Counted from the first letter of the stretch, positions 26,095 to 35,751 are shown. The stretch is DNA of 64,000 nt from Flaviramulus basaltis (GCF_900114265.1 NZ_FPKV01000002.1:558001-622000), one strand, 5' to 3'. Numbers and translations are program-made. Notes: a model not told the origin generated them from the sequence alone.

Positions 26095-28233
26095 TTGAAC
26101 AAACTGCAAATTTTACTTTTTATACTTTTATTAGGTTTTGTTTCAACCATTAATATTCAAGCTCAAACAAAAAAGAAAATTGAAATTGAATATGCTGGTA
26201 AACTAACCATAGATGAAGAAAATTATCCTGGAGCAAAAATTCTAACACGTGATGATTCTCAGCAAGTACAAATAAGTCATCAAGGGACAAATATGTGGTG
26301 TGACAAAGCTATTCATTATGGAAAGGAGAATTTCATAGAAGCTTATGGCAATGTGAAATTAATTCAAGGTGACACTATAAATATGACTTCAAAGTATATT
26401 GAATATAGTGGTATAACCGAATTAGCTTTTGCGAGTGGAGATGTAGTTTTAAAAGACCCTAATTCTACAATATCTTCAGATACTTTATATTTTGATCGTT
26501 TAAAGCAACAATCTTTTTACAAAAATGGTGGCACGGTTGTAAAAGATTCATCAGGAACCATTACTAGCAAAATTGGTAGATACTATATGGATATTAAAAA
26601 ATATCAGTTTGTTGAAGATGTTGTATTGGTAAACGACAGTACAACAATAAATTCCAATTTCTTCGACTTTTATTCTGATACTGGTTATGCCTATTTATTT
26701 GGACCTTCAACTATAACTACACCAGAAAGTAAAACTTATTGTGAAAAAGGATTTTATGATACTGAAAAAAAAGTTGGATATGCGCTAAAAAAAGCAAAAA
26801 TTAATTACGATAATCGAATTATAGAAGGAGATAGTCTTTACTTTGACAACAACACGAGCTTCGCGTCTGCAACTAATAATATTAAAGTTACAGATACAAT
26901 AAACAACAGCATTATAAAAGGACATTATGCCGAGGTTTTTAAAGAAAAAGATTCTGTTTTTATAACTAAACGAGCTTTAGCTATAACTATACAAGAAAAT
27001 GATTCGATTTATATACACGCCGATAAAATAATGGTTACAGGGAAACCTGATAACCGTATTATAAATGCGTATTACAATGCTAAGATATTTAAATCTGATA
27101 TTAGCGGAAAAGCAGATTCTATTCATTCCAATCAAAAAACGGGTATCACTAAATTGATAAATATCCCTCGCTTTTCACCTGGTGATAAATTTTCAACTAA
27201 ACGAAAACCAATCATGTGGAATTTTGAAAACCAAATGACAGGAGATACTATTCATTTAATATCAAATACAGAAACGGAAAAAATAGATTCTTTACTTGTT
27301 TTTAACAATGCATTTATAATTAGTAAAGACACCATAAGTGAAAAGGGATACAATCAAATTTACGGCATGAGATTGGTTGGTTTATTTAATGAAGAAAATC
27401 AATTACGTCAAGTAAACATAATAAAAAACGCTGAATCTATTTTTTACACTAGAAATGATAAACAAGAATTAATTGGTATAGATAAAGCAAAATCAGGAAG
27501 TATTTCTATGTTATTCGCTGATGGTGATATTGAAGAATACACACGATTTAATCAAGTTGATGGTGATTTGTATCCTGAATCTAAATACCCTGAAAAGGAG
27601 AAAATTTTAAAAGGTTTTGATTGGCGTGAGGAAGAACGTCCTTTAAGTGTTGAAGATTTATTTAAAGATGACCCACCATTTGAGTTACCTACTATAAAAG
27701 GATTGGAAGATTATGTTCCTCAAGAAGCTTTTTTTGATGACGAGATGATGGAGCGTTTAGAATCAATTAAACAAAATAAATTATTAAGAAATACTTCTCA
27801 AAAAAATAAAATTCAAAGAAATTTATTAAAATCTAATGAAGATTTCAACTCAATTAATTGGTTAAAAAGTAATATTACAATAAAATCTAATGTAACATTA
27901 TCTCCAAATAAAAAACAAACAGCTGATAATATTATCGGCAATGGAGAAAAAAATGGTTATATATACCAACATGTTCCAAATATAAAAGGGAACTTCAAGT
28001 TTTCTATATGGTTAAAGGGAAGTGGAATAATAAAAATAGGATTACAAGAGCACATAGGTCATTCAACATATGAATTTTCTGAAATCAAACTTACTTCAAT
28101 GTGGAAAAACTATTATATTAATTGTAAAAAAGAAGAAGATGGAAATAGGCTAAAAGTTGCAATTTTTAATATACAATCGGAGGACAACTTCTATATTTGG
28201 GGAGCAGAATTAATTGAAGTTCCAGAAAATTAA
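26095..28233 (+). CDS. OstA-like LPS-transport protein with an extra C-terminal domain
   Basis: Periplasmic OstA/LptA-like protein, probably part of LPS transport to the outer membrane. The start is placed at the TTG at 26095, which gives a clean signal peptide (MNKLQILLFILLLGFVSTINIQAQ, read in two parts) and 712 aa. The upstream TTG at 26074 lies inside the promoter -7 box. Repeating beta-strand units follow, each around a short OstA-type motif (GTNMWCDKAIHY, AYGNVKLIQGDTINM, EGDSLYFDNN, ASGDVVLKD), as in beta-jelly-roll LptA folds. After about residue 600 the sequence changes to an apparent beta-sandwich (IYQHVPNIKGNFKFSIWLKG, LTSMWKNYYINCK) like CenC/CBM domains, which I do not expect in this family. 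It lies 8 nt upstream of the aminotransferase gene. Confidence 0.85.
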   Translation: MNKLQILLFILLLGFVSTINIQAQTKKKIEIEYAGKLTIDEENYPGAKILTRDDSQQVQISHQGTNMWCDKAIHYGKENFIEAYGNVKLIQGDTINMTSKYIEYSGITELAFASGDVVLKDPNSTISSDTLYFDRLKQQSFYKNGGTVVKDSSGTITSKIGRYYMDIKKYQFVEDVVLVNDSTTINSNFFDFYSDTGYAYLFGPSTITTPESKTYCEKGFYDTEKKVGYALKKAKINYDNRIIEGDSLYFDNNTSFASATNNIKVTDTINNSIIKGHYAEVFKEKDSVFITKRALAITIQENDSIYIHADKIMVTGKPDNRIINAYYNAKIFKSDISGKADSIHSNQKTGITKLINIPRFSPGDKFSTKRKPIMWNFENQMTGDTIHLISNTETEKIDSLLVFNNAFIISKDTISEKGYNQIYGMRLVGLFNEENQLRQVNIIKNAESIFYTRNDKQELIGIDKAKSGSISMLFADGDIEEYTRFNQVDGDLYPESKYPEKEKILKGFDWREEERPLSVEDLFKDDPPFELPTIKGLEDYVPQEAFFDDEMMERLESIKQNKLLRNTSQKNKIQRNLLKSNEDFNSINWLKSNITIKSNVTLSPNKKQTADNIIGNGEKNGYIYQHVPNIKGNFKFSIWLKGSGIIKIGLQEHIGHSTYEFSEIKLTSMWKNYYINCKKEEDGNRLKVAIFNIQSEDNFYIWGAELIEVPEN

Positions 28234-28241
28234 ATTTTGAA

Positions 28242-29426
28242 ATGAACTCAGATTTCCTCAAATATCAAGCACAAACAACACCACATCCATTAGCTATGGA
28301 AATTTCTTATGCTAATGGTTCATATATATATGACTCTAATAACAAAGCCTACTTAGATTTTGTTGCTGGCATTTCTGCAACACCTCTTGGTCATAATCAC
28401 CCAAAAGTTATAAGCGCAATTAAAAAGCAATTAGATAAGTACATGCATGTTATGGTTTATGGAGAATATATTCAAAAACCAGCCGTAGAACTCACTAAAT
28501 TATTAGCTAAAAACTTACCTTCATCATTAGAAAAGACTTACTTAGTCAACTCTGGAACTGAAGCTATTGAAGGTGCATTAAAATTAGCTAAACGTGCTAC
28601 TGGACGCAGTGAGGTTATTTCAGCAAATAAAGCATACCATGGAAACACTATGGGCTCTATGAGTATTATGGGTTTTGAAGAACGCAAACAAGCTTTTAGA
28701 CCACTTTTACCAAATGTAAAATTTATTTCTTTTAATAATGAAAGTGATTTAAAACATATTACAAAAAAGACAGCTTGTGTTATTTTAGAAACTATACAAG
28801 GTGGTGCAGGCTTTATTGTACCATCAAATAATTACTTACAAAAAGTCCAAAAACGTTGCAATGAAGTTGGTGCGCTTTTTATTTTAGATGAAATTCAACC
28901 GGGAATTGGGCGAACAGGAAAACTTTTTGGTTTTGAAAACTACAATTGTATACCAGATATTTTAGTAACAGGCAAAGGACTTGGTGGCGGAATGCCTATT
29001 GGTGCTTTCACGGCATCAAGTAAATTAATGGATTTACTTCAAGATAATCCTAAACTAGGACACATTACTACCTTTGGAGGACATCCTGTAATTGCTGCTT
29101 CTGCTTTAGCCACTTTAAAAGAAGTAACTGAAAGCAATTTAATGCAAGAAGCACTTGAAAAAGAACAACTTTTCAGAAAACTTTTAGTGCATCCTTTAAT
29201 TACAGAAATTCGAGGAAAAGGACTCATGCTAGCCATAATTACACCTTCTTCTGATACAGCAAACTCATTAATTTTGAAATGTCAAGAAGCTGGTTTAATA
29301 CTTTTTTGGCTACTTTTTGAGCCCAAAGCAGTAAGAATTACACCACCTTTAACCATTTCAAATGATGAAATCATTAAAGGATGTGAAATAATCATAGATT
29401 TGTTAGACGAAATACAACAACAATAA
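28242..29426 (+). CDS. Class III PLP-dependent aminotransferase
   Basis: 394-aa fold-type I aminotransferase of the acetylornithine/ornithine family. PLP lysine K245 in TGKGLGGG, phosphate-binding SGTEA (104-108), the DEIQPGIGRTG segment (216-226, cofactor-binding Asp216) and TTFGGHP in the large domain are all present. The DEIQPG form differs from the DEVQTG of typical ArgD/GabT enzymes, so the substrate cannot be assigned. No arginine genes are adjacent; the gene sits 8 nt after the ostA-like gene, with which it is probably co-transcribed. Annotations such as acetylornithine or 4-aminobutyrate aminotransferase would be guesses. Confidence 0.92.
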   Translation: MNSDFLKYQAQTTPHPLAMEISYANGSYIYDSNNKAYLDFVAGISATPLGHNHPKVISAIKKQLDKYMHVMVYGEYIQKPAVELTKLLAKNLPSSLEKTYLVNSGTEAIEGALKLAKRATGRSEVISANKAYHGNTMGSMSIMGFEERKQAFRPLLPNVKFISFNNESDLKHITKKTACVILETIQGGAGFIVPSNNYLQKVQKRCNEVGALFILDEIQPGIGRTGKLFGFENYNCIPDILVTGKGLGGGMPIGAFTASSKLMDLLQDNPKLGHITTFGGHPVIAASALATLKEVTESNLMQEALEKEQLFRKLLVHPLITEIRGKGLMLAIITPSSDTANSLILKCQEAGLILFWLLFEPKAVRITPPLTISNDEIIKGCEIIIDLLDEIQQQ

Positions 29427-29583
29427 AAAACATATAAACTACTGATAATCAATAATTAATAAGTAAAAAATATTTACAAATAATGCAAATGTTCATTACT
29501 TTGTTAAAAACATTTAATCAAAAATTAACAATAAGAAGAATAGAAGCTTAAATTTAATCAGCTAGAATCTTACAAATTTGCCT

Positions 29584-30972
29584 ATGGAGTTTAGTCATAA
29601 CGACAACCAAGACCTGTCTCTCACAAAGTTTGAATCAATGTTGAAAACTAATCACGTTTTATTCTTTGATTCAGAGGAATTTGAAAACATCATTCATCAC
29701 TATTTAAACCAAGGTAAAATTGCCTTAGCAAAAAAAGCTATAAAACTAGGTTTAGACCAACACCCAACTTCTATTAACTTAAGACTTTTTAGAGTAGAAG
29801 TTTATGTTTTTGAAGATAAACTTATTGAGGCCGACGAATTACTAAATGAATTGTACACATTAGACCCAATGAATGAAGAAATTTACATTCAAAAGGCTAA
29901 TATTTTTTCTAAAAAAGATGACCATTACCAAGCTATTGATATTTTAAAAAAAGCATTAAAGCTTACTGATGATGTTGTAGATTTATACTCTTTAATTGGT
30001 ATGGAATACCTCTTTCTAGATCAATTTGAAGATGCTAAAATGTATTTTATGAAGTGCTTAGAATCTGATTTGGACGATTATTCTGCACTTTATAATATTA
30101 TTTATTGCTTTGAGTTTCTAAATCAATATGAAGAGGCTATTTCGTATTTAAATATGTTTTTAGATAAAAACCCATATTGTGAAGTCGCATGGCATCAATT
30201 AGGTAAACAATATTTTTCTTTAAAAGATTACAAAAAAGCTTTAACATCATTTGACTTTGCTATTATTTCAGATGATACTTTTGTTGGCGCCTATCTTGAG
30301 CGTGGTAAAGTTTTAGAAAAATTAAAAAGATTCGAAGATGCCATTGAAAACTATACAATTACCTTAACATTAGATGATCCAACATCATTTGCTTTATTGC
30401 GTATTGGTAATTGCCACGAAAAATTAAAAAGGGATGATTTAGCGCTTCAATTTTTTGATAGAACTGTTCATGAAGACCCTTTATTAGATAAAGGCTGGAT
30501 AGCTATTACAAAGTTTCATAATAGAAAAGGAGATTACCAAAAAGCATTATACTTTATAAATAAAGCCATTAACATTGATTCAGAAAATGTAACTTATTGG
30601 AAATTATATTCTCAAATTAATCAAAGACTTAATTTTTATGAGGAAGCTGAACGTGGTTTCAAAAAAACATTAGAATTGGGTAATTATGAATTAAACACTT
30701 GGTTATCTCGTGGCGATTTATTAATTAAACTTGGTGAACCTGAAGCTGCGATTTATAATTTTGAACAAGCTGTAGAATTCTACCCAGAAAATGCTGAATT
30801 AGAATATCGTTTAGCAGGTTTATACTTTTGCTTAAATGAAAATGACAAAGGTACTTTTCATCTAAAAAACGGCATCAAACATAACGAAGAATATTCATTT
30901 ATCATTGAAGAACTTTTCCCTGAAGTAGCTAATAAAATACTTGTTAAAAACTTACTAAAAACAAATCTATAA
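29584..30972 (+). CDS. Tetratricopeptide-repeat protein
   Basis: 462-aa protein made almost wholly of TPR helices. At least nine 34-residue units can be followed (for example AWHQLGKQYFSLKDYKKALTSF, AYLERGKVLEKLKRFEDAIENY, TWLSRGDLLIKLGEPEAAIYNF), each with the usual Ala/Gly/Pro spacing. No signal peptide or membrane span, so cytoplasmic; probably a protein-interaction scaffold. The start is set at ATG 29584, not the TTG six bases upstream. Relatives are common in Flavobacteriaceae. It precedes the DUF368 pair by 51 nt, but a -7 box in that gap suggests separate transcription. Partner proteins unknown. Confidence 0.92.
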   Translation: MEFSHNDNQDLSLTKFESMLKTNHVLFFDSEEFENIIHHYLNQGKIALAKKAIKLGLDQHPTSINLRLFRVEVYVFEDKLIEADELLNELYTLDPMNEEIYIQKANIFSKKDDHYQAIDILKKALKLTDDVVDLYSLIGMEYLFLDQFEDAKMYFMKCLESDLDDYSALYNIIYCFEFLNQYEEAISYLNMFLDKNPYCEVAWHQLGKQYFSLKDYKKALTSFDFAIISDDTFVGAYLERGKVLEKLKRFEDAIENYTITLTLDDPTSFALLRIGNCHEKLKRDDLALQFFDRTVHEDPLLDKGWIAITKFHNRKGDYQKALYFINKAINIDSENVTYWKLYSQINQRLNFYEEAERGFKKTLELGNYELNTWLSRGDLLIKLGEPEAAIYNFEQAVEFYPENAELEYRLAGLYFCLNENDKGTFHLKNGIKHNEEYSFIIEELFPEVANKILVKNLLKTNL

Positions 30973-30994
30973 GTAAACGTTTAATTAAAATGTA

Positions 30995-31002
30995 TACCTT
31001 TG
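30995..31002 (+). promoter_or_regulatory. Predicted -7 element for the DUF368-DUF368-aroE operon
   Basis: TACCTTTG, full match to TAnnTTTG, 21 nt before the first DUF368 start codon. No -33 TTTG at the normal spacing. Confidence 0.4.
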
Positions 31003-31023
31003 GTTTTAGCTTAAAAATCAAAT

Positions 31024-31941
31024 ATGCATAGACGTCTTAAAGATTATTTAATCATTTCTTTTAAAGGATTAGCAATGGGAGCTGCAGATGCAGTTCCAGG
31101 AGTTTCTGGTGGAACTATTGCATTTATTTCTGGTATTTATGAAGAGTTAATTAATACTATTAGTAACGTTAATATCTCACTATTTAAAACACTTTTTAAT
31201 AAAGGAATTAAAGCTTTTTGGAAGGAATTAAATGGTAATTTTATTTTAGCTCTATTATCTGGAATAATTATCAGTTTTGTTTCTTTCATGAAACTTGCCA
31301 AATATTTACTTGAGTATCATCCGGTTTTAATTTGGTCTTTCTTTTTTGGACTTATTATAGCTAGTATTTATTTTGTTGGTAAACAAATAACAAAATGGAA
31401 TATAGCCACCATTATCGCCTTAATAATAGGAGCTGCTATAGCTTTTTACATTAGTAAATTACCATCTTTAGCTACAAACGAAAATTCTTGGTTTTTATTT
31501 CTAGCAGGGGCTATTGCTATTTGCGCTATGATATTGCCTGGTATTTCGGGCTCTTTCATATTAATTATTTTGGGAGCTTATAAAACCCTTAGTGATGCTA
31601 TTCATGATATTGATATAAAGAAATTATTGATTTTTATAAGTGGAGCTATCATTGGTCTATTAAGTTTTAGCCATGTTTTAAAATGGCTTTTTAAACATTA
31701 TCATAACATAACATTAGCCGTATTAACAGGTTTTATTTTTGGCTCTTTAAACAAAGTTTGGCCATGGAAAAAAACGTTATCATTTCACACAAATTCAAAA
31801 GGTATAAAATCGCCGTTGTTACAAGAAAGTGTTTCACCTTTCTCATTTGAAGGAGATCATCAACTTCTTTATGCAATCATTTTAATAATTTTAGGTTTTT
31901 TAACTATTTTCATACTTGAAAAATTAGGATCTAAAAAGTAA
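31024..31941 (+). CDS. DUF368 (PopT-type) undecaprenyl-phosphate translocase, copy 1
   Basis: 305-aa polytopic inner-membrane protein. DUF368 proteins (PopT) were shown in Vibrio cholerae and Staphylococcus to flip undecaprenyl phosphate back across the membrane for reuse in wall and glycan synthesis. Family signatures: GLAMGAADAVPGVSGGTIAFISGIYE (residues 16-41, two pieces) and the inverted-repeat partner MILPGISGSFILIILGAYK (about 172-190), which reflect the internal duplication of the fold, then GFIFGSLNKVWPWKK. About eight to ten hydrophobic spans. Two nucleotides separate it from a second, divergent copy; with aroE the three form one operon. Confidence 0.92.
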   Translation: MHRRLKDYLIISFKGLAMGAADAVPGVSGGTIAFISGIYEELINTISNVNISLFKTLFNKGIKAFWKELNGNFILALLSGIIISFVSFMKLAKYLLEYHPVLIWSFFFGLIIASIYFVGKQITKWNIATIIALIIGAAIAFYISKLPSLATNENSWFLFLAGAIAICAMILPGISGSFILIILGAYKTLSDAIHDIDIKKLLIFISGAIIGLLSFSHVLKWLFKHYHNITLAVLTGFIFGSLNKVWPWKKTLSFHTNSKGIKSPLLQESVSPFSFEGDHQLLYAIILIILGFLTIFILEKLGSKK

Positions 31942-31943
31942 CA

Positions 31944-32960
31944 ATGGAAAGCACAAGAACACTTCCCGATAAAATTTTTCTAATCCTAAAAGGATTAGGT
32001 ATGGGTGCTGCCAATAAAGTACCTGGAGTTTCTGGTGGTGTTGTCGCTTTTGTTGCTGGCTTTTATGAAGAGTTTATTTATTCACTAAAAAAGGTAAACG
32101 GAAAAGCTTTTAAATTACTATTTAATGGTCGTTTTAAAAGTTTTTACAGGTATATAAATGGTAGGTTTTTGAGTTTACTTTTCTTTGGAATGATAGTTAG
32201 TTATTTCAGTATTTCCAAAATTTTAGATTATTTAATTAGCTACTATGAGCTTTATGTTTGGAGTGTTTTCTTTGGAATGATTATTGGCTCAATTTATTAC
32301 ATAAACAAAGATTTTAAAGATTGGAATTATAAAACATACATATCATTATCAATAGGAATTTTAATAGGCATTGGTATAAGTTTTTTAAACCCTGCAAAAG
32401 AAAACGACAACCTTTGGTTTGTTTTTTTCTGCGGTATAATTAGCGTTTCTGGAATGACACTTCCTGGATTTTCTGGCTCATTTATTCTTATTCTTTTAGG
32501 TAACTATGTGCTTCTTTTAGTAGATTCTGTAAATGCTTTATATGATTCTTTTGCAGAAATTTTTCGTGGAGATTTTAGTTTTTATAATAATCTTGAACGT
32601 GTTAGAATGCTTAAAGTTCTTGGAGCATTTACATTAGGCTCTATAACAGGTTTAGTTACATTTTCTCATGTTTTAAGCTATATTTTAAAACACTATAAAA
32701 GTATCACGCTTTCAACAATAATAGGATTTATTATTGGATCGTTAGGTGTTGTTTGGCCTTGGAAAAAAACCATTTACAAATTAAATAAAGATGGCGGTTT
32801 TCTTTTTGATTCAACAGGAACAAAAGTAGTAAAGAATTATAAACGTTTTATACCAGAACTAAATATTGAAACTTATTATGCTATAGGCTTTATTTTTATT
32901 GGAATTATAATTGTTTTAGCATTAGAATGGTACGGGCAAAAAACTAGAAAAATTAAATGA
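31944..32960 (+). CDS. DUF368 (PopT-type) undecaprenyl-phosphate translocase, copy 2
   Basis: 338-aa paralogue of the preceding gene, with the same signatures: GLGMGAANKVPGVSGGVVAFVAGFYE (18-43) and MTLPGFSGSFILILLGNYV (about 172-190), and GFIIGSLGVVWPWKK. It differs clearly from copy 1 elsewhere (N-terminus, loop RGDFSFYNNLERV, and a longer C-terminal tail), so the duplication is old and both copies look intact. The first DUF368 signature has AANKVPG in place of AADAVPG. Its stop overlaps the start of aroE by 4 nt (ATGA), implying translational coupling. Confidence 0.92.
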   Translation: MESTRTLPDKIFLILKGLGMGAANKVPGVSGGVVAFVAGFYEEFIYSLKKVNGKAFKLLFNGRFKSFYRYINGRFLSLLFFGMIVSYFSISKILDYLISYYELYVWSVFFGMIIGSIYYINKDFKDWNYKTYISLSIGILIGIGISFLNPAKENDNLWFVFFCGIISVSGMTLPGFSGSFILILLGNYVLLLVDSVNALYDSFAEIFRGDFSFYNNLERVRMLKVLGAFTLGSITGLVTFSHVLSYILKHYKSITLSTIIGFIIGSLGVVWPWKKTIYKLNKDGGFLFDSTGTKVVKNYKRFIPELNIETYYAIGFIFIGIIIVLALEWYGQKTRKIK

Positions 32961-33694
32961 ATAAATTAGGGCTTTTAGGTAAAAATATATCATACTCATT
33001 TTCAAAAGCATATTTTAAAAATAAATTTGATGATGAAAATATTAAGGATACCACTTACGAGAATTTTGATATTGAAAATATTGATTTATTTCCTTCAATA
33101 ATAAAAAACACTAAAGATTTAAAAGGCTTAAACGTAACTATTCCTTACAAAGAAGTTGTGATTCCTTATTTAAATAAAGTAAATAAAAAAGCCAAAGCAA
33201 TTGGCGCAGTTAATACCATAAAAATAACTAAAAAAGGTAATTTAATTGGATATAATACAGATTGTTATGGCTTTAAAAAATCTCTTAAGCCTTATATAAA
33301 ATCTCACCATAAAAAGGCTTTAATTTTGGGTACTGGTGGAGCAAGTAAAGCCATTGCTTATAGTTTAAAAAAAATGGGGATTTCATATAAATATGTATCT
33401 AGAAACCCTTCAAAACATGTAGCTTTTACCTATGATAAGCTAAGCGAAAATGATATTAAAAATCATCAAATCATAATAAACTGCACGCCTTTGGGCACTT
33501 TTCCAAATGTTGACGACTGCCCAAATATTCCTTACAGCGCCATAAATAACAATCATATATTGTTCGATTTAATATACAATCCAGAAGAAACTACCTTTTT
33601 AAAACTTGGAAAAAAAAACCAAGCCACAACTATAAATGGCCTAAATATGTTGAAATTACAAGCCGAAAAAGCATGGTCTATTTGGAATTTGTAA
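32957..33694 (+). CDS. aroE: Shikimate dehydrogenase
   Basis: NADPH-dependent reduction of 3-dehydroshikimate to shikimate. 245 aa, a compact form compared with the 272-aa E. coli enzyme but common in this group. Visible: GLLGKNISYSFSKAYF at the N-terminus (shikimate-binding Ser), GLNVTIPYKEVVIPYL with the catalytic Lys (about 56-71), NTDCYGF, the nucleotide-binding LGTGGASKAIAY (about 113-124), NCTPLG and the C-terminal NGLNMLKLQAEKAW. Translationally coupled to the DUF368 gene upstream. No other shikimate-pathway gene is nearby. Confidence 0.96.
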   Translation: MNKLGLLGKNISYSFSKAYFKNKFDDENIKDTTYENFDIENIDLFPSIIKNTKDLKGLNVTIPYKEVVIPYLNKVNKKAKAIGAVNTIKITKKGNLIGYNTDCYGFKKSLKPYIKSHHKKALILGTGGASKAIAYSLKKMGISYKYVSRNPSKHVAFTYDKLSENDIKNHQIIINCTPLGTFPNVDDCPNIPYSAINNNHILFDLIYNPEETTFLKLGKKNQATTINGLNMLKLQAEKAWSIWNL

Positions 33695-33734
33695 ATAGAA
33701 TCTCTACATAAATAGTTAAAACAACCAACACCTC

Positions 33735-33779
33735 TTTGTAAATACTAGACTTGTTAGTATCTTTAAAGTCTAGAGTATT
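33735..33779 (+). promoter_or_regulatory. DUF349 promoter straddled by an inverted repeat (possible operator)
   Basis: TTTG (33735-33738), 19-nt spacer, TATCTTTA (33758-33765, one mismatch to TAnnTTTG). A dyad has one arm between the two boxes (AATACTAGACTT, 33741-33752) and the other just after the -7 box (AAGTCTAG-AG-TATT, 33766-33779), twelve pairs with a 2-nt bulge. An arrangement flanking the -7 element and covering the likely start site is what an operator looks like; a hairpin at the transcript 5' end is the alternative. Confidence 0.4.
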
Positions 33780-33803
33780 TAATGAACCCTAACATTTTTT
33801 AAA

Positions 33804-35729
33804 ATGTCTGAAATAAACAAACCTTCTAAAACGGAAGAAATAGAAGAAAATAATTCGAATGAAAACTCATTAGAATTAAATGAAAATCAACAAGTTGAAG
33901 AAACTTCAAATGAAGAAGAAACACCTGAAGATCATGATGAAGTTTTAAACGAAATTGAAGAATCTAATGCAGAAGATGCAGAAGATGAAGGCAATAAAGA
34001 CAGACATACCATTGAGGTAAAGGAATACGACAGTATGTCCCTAGAAGCTTTAGCTATTGAGTTAGAAAAGCTTTTAAAAAATGAAAAAATACAGGCAATT
34101 CGATCTCATGTAAATAGTATAAACTCAGAATTTAAAACAAAATTTCAAGCTTTACTAGACGAGAAAAAAGAAGATTTCTTAAACGAAGGTGGCAACGAAA
34201 TAGATTTTTATTATACTTCTCCTGTACAAAAAAGATTTAAAGACGCCTATAATGATTATCGTAAAAGACTAAACGAGCATTACCAAAGTTTAGAGAAAAA
34301 CTTAAAACAAAATTTAGTTGATAAACTCGAAATTATTGAAGAATTAAAAGGGTTAATAAACGTCGAAGAAAACATAAACACAACCTACAAACACTTTAAA
34401 GAATTACAAGAACGTTGGCGTACTACTGGTCCCATTCCTAGAGACAAATACAACAATGCATGGAATAGTTACCATCATCATGTAGAGATGTTTTACGACT
34501 TTTTGCATTTAAATAGAGATTTACGCGATTTAGATTTTAAACATAATTTAGAAAAGAAATTATTAATTATTGAACACGCTGAAGAGCTTGCCAAAGATGA
34601 TAATGCAATGCGTGCTTTTAGGGAACTACAAGAATTACACAAAATGTGGAAAGAAGAGTTAGGTCCTGTTGGCAAAGAACATCGTGAACAAATTTGGGAA
34701 CGTTTTAAAACTGCTACAAAAATTATTAACGATAAGCGCCAAGTATATTACAAAGAAATTGATAAAGTTCACGAGAAAAATTTAGAAACCAAACTTGAAA
34801 TTATAGAAAAAATTAATGCTTTAAATACTCAAGAAATTAATTCTCATAGTGCATGGCAAAGAAAAATTAAAGATATTGAAGCATTGCGAGAAGCTTTTTT
34901 TAATGCAGGTAAAGTACCAATAAAATTAAATGAAAGTACTTGGGCTAAATTTAAAGAATCTGTAAGAACTTTTAATAGACAAAAAAATGCTTTTTATAAA
35001 GGTCTAAAAAAAGAACAATACAAAAATCTTCAGCAAAAATTAGATTTAATAAAAATTGCAGAAGACAATAAAGACAGTGACGATTTTGAAGTTACCACGC
35101 CTTTGATGAAAAAAATTCAAAATGATTGGAAAAAAATTGGGCATGTACCTAGAAAAGATAGCGATAAAATATGGAAACAATTTAAATCGGCTTGCAACTA
35201 CTATTTTGATAAAATACATGCTAGTAGAAATGCAGCAAACAAAGAATTTATTGAAGCTTTTAACAAAAAAAATGAGCTATTAAATACTTTAAAAGATTTA
35301 ACACTGAAAGGAACTAAAGAAGAAAATATAAATACTGTAAAAGACTATATTTCTCAATGGCAAGCATTAGGCAGAGTACCAAATGACAAACGTTATATTG
35401 AAGGTAAATTTCAAAAAACAATTGATGATTTATTGACTGGTTTGAAAATGGATAAGAATGAAGTAGAAATGATAAAATATGAAAACAAACTAGATAGCAT
35501 CAATACTGATGATGATAATAGAAATTTAGATAATGAGCGTTCTTTTATTCGTAAAAAAATTGATGAAGTAAAAAGTCAAATTAATCAATTAGAAAATAAC
35601 ATGCAGTTTTTTACTAATGTTGAAGATGATAATCCAGTAGTAAAAGAAGTTAAAAATAACATCAAAGCTCATAAAGAGTCATTAAAGCTTTGGAAAACGA
35701 AACTTAGTAAAATTAAAGAACTATATTAA
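33804..35729 (+). CDS. DUF349-repeat protein
   Basis: 641-aa, highly charged cytoplasmic protein. An acidic, low-complexity N-terminus (1-75, Glu/Asn-rich) is followed by about five DUF349 units, each a helical pair with the recurring W..(G).(V/I)P..... W..F pattern: ERWRTTGPIPRDKYNNAWN, LHKMWKEELGPVGKEHREQIWERF, REAFFNAGKVPIKLNESTWAKF, QNDWKKIGHVPRKDSDKIWKQF and SQWQALGRVPNDKRY. A C-terminal coiled coil (about 575-641) closes it. Function unknown; the family is widespread in Bacteroidota. It is single, with a promoter bearing a dyad and a bidirectional terminator after it. Confidence 0.93.
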   Translation: MSEINKPSKTEEIEENNSNENSLELNENQQVEETSNEEETPEDHDEVLNEIEESNAEDAEDEGNKDRHTIEVKEYDSMSLEALAIELEKLLKNEKIQAIRSHVNSINSEFKTKFQALLDEKKEDFLNEGGNEIDFYYTSPVQKRFKDAYNDYRKRLNEHYQSLEKNLKQNLVDKLEIIEELKGLINVEENINTTYKHFKELQERWRTTGPIPRDKYNNAWNSYHHHVEMFYDFLHLNRDLRDLDFKHNLEKKLLIIEHAEELAKDDNAMRAFRELQELHKMWKEELGPVGKEHREQIWERFKTATKIINDKRQVYYKEIDKVHEKNLETKLEIIEKINALNTQEINSHSAWQRKIKDIEALREAFFNAGKVPIKLNESTWAKFKESVRTFNRQKNAFYKGLKKEQYKNLQQKLDLIKIAEDNKDSDDFEVTTPLMKKIQNDWKKIGHVPRKDSDKIWKQFKSACNYYFDKIHASRNAANKEFIEAFNKKNELLNTLKDLTLKGTKEENINTVKDYISQWQALGRVPNDKRYIEGKFQKTIDDLLTGLKMDKNEVEMIKYENKLDSINTDDDNRNLDNERSFIRKKIDEVKSQINQLENNMQFFTNVEDDNPVVKEVKNNIKAHKESLKLWKTKLSKIKELY

Positions 35730-35751
35730 ATTAATATAGTTTCTTAGTAAG

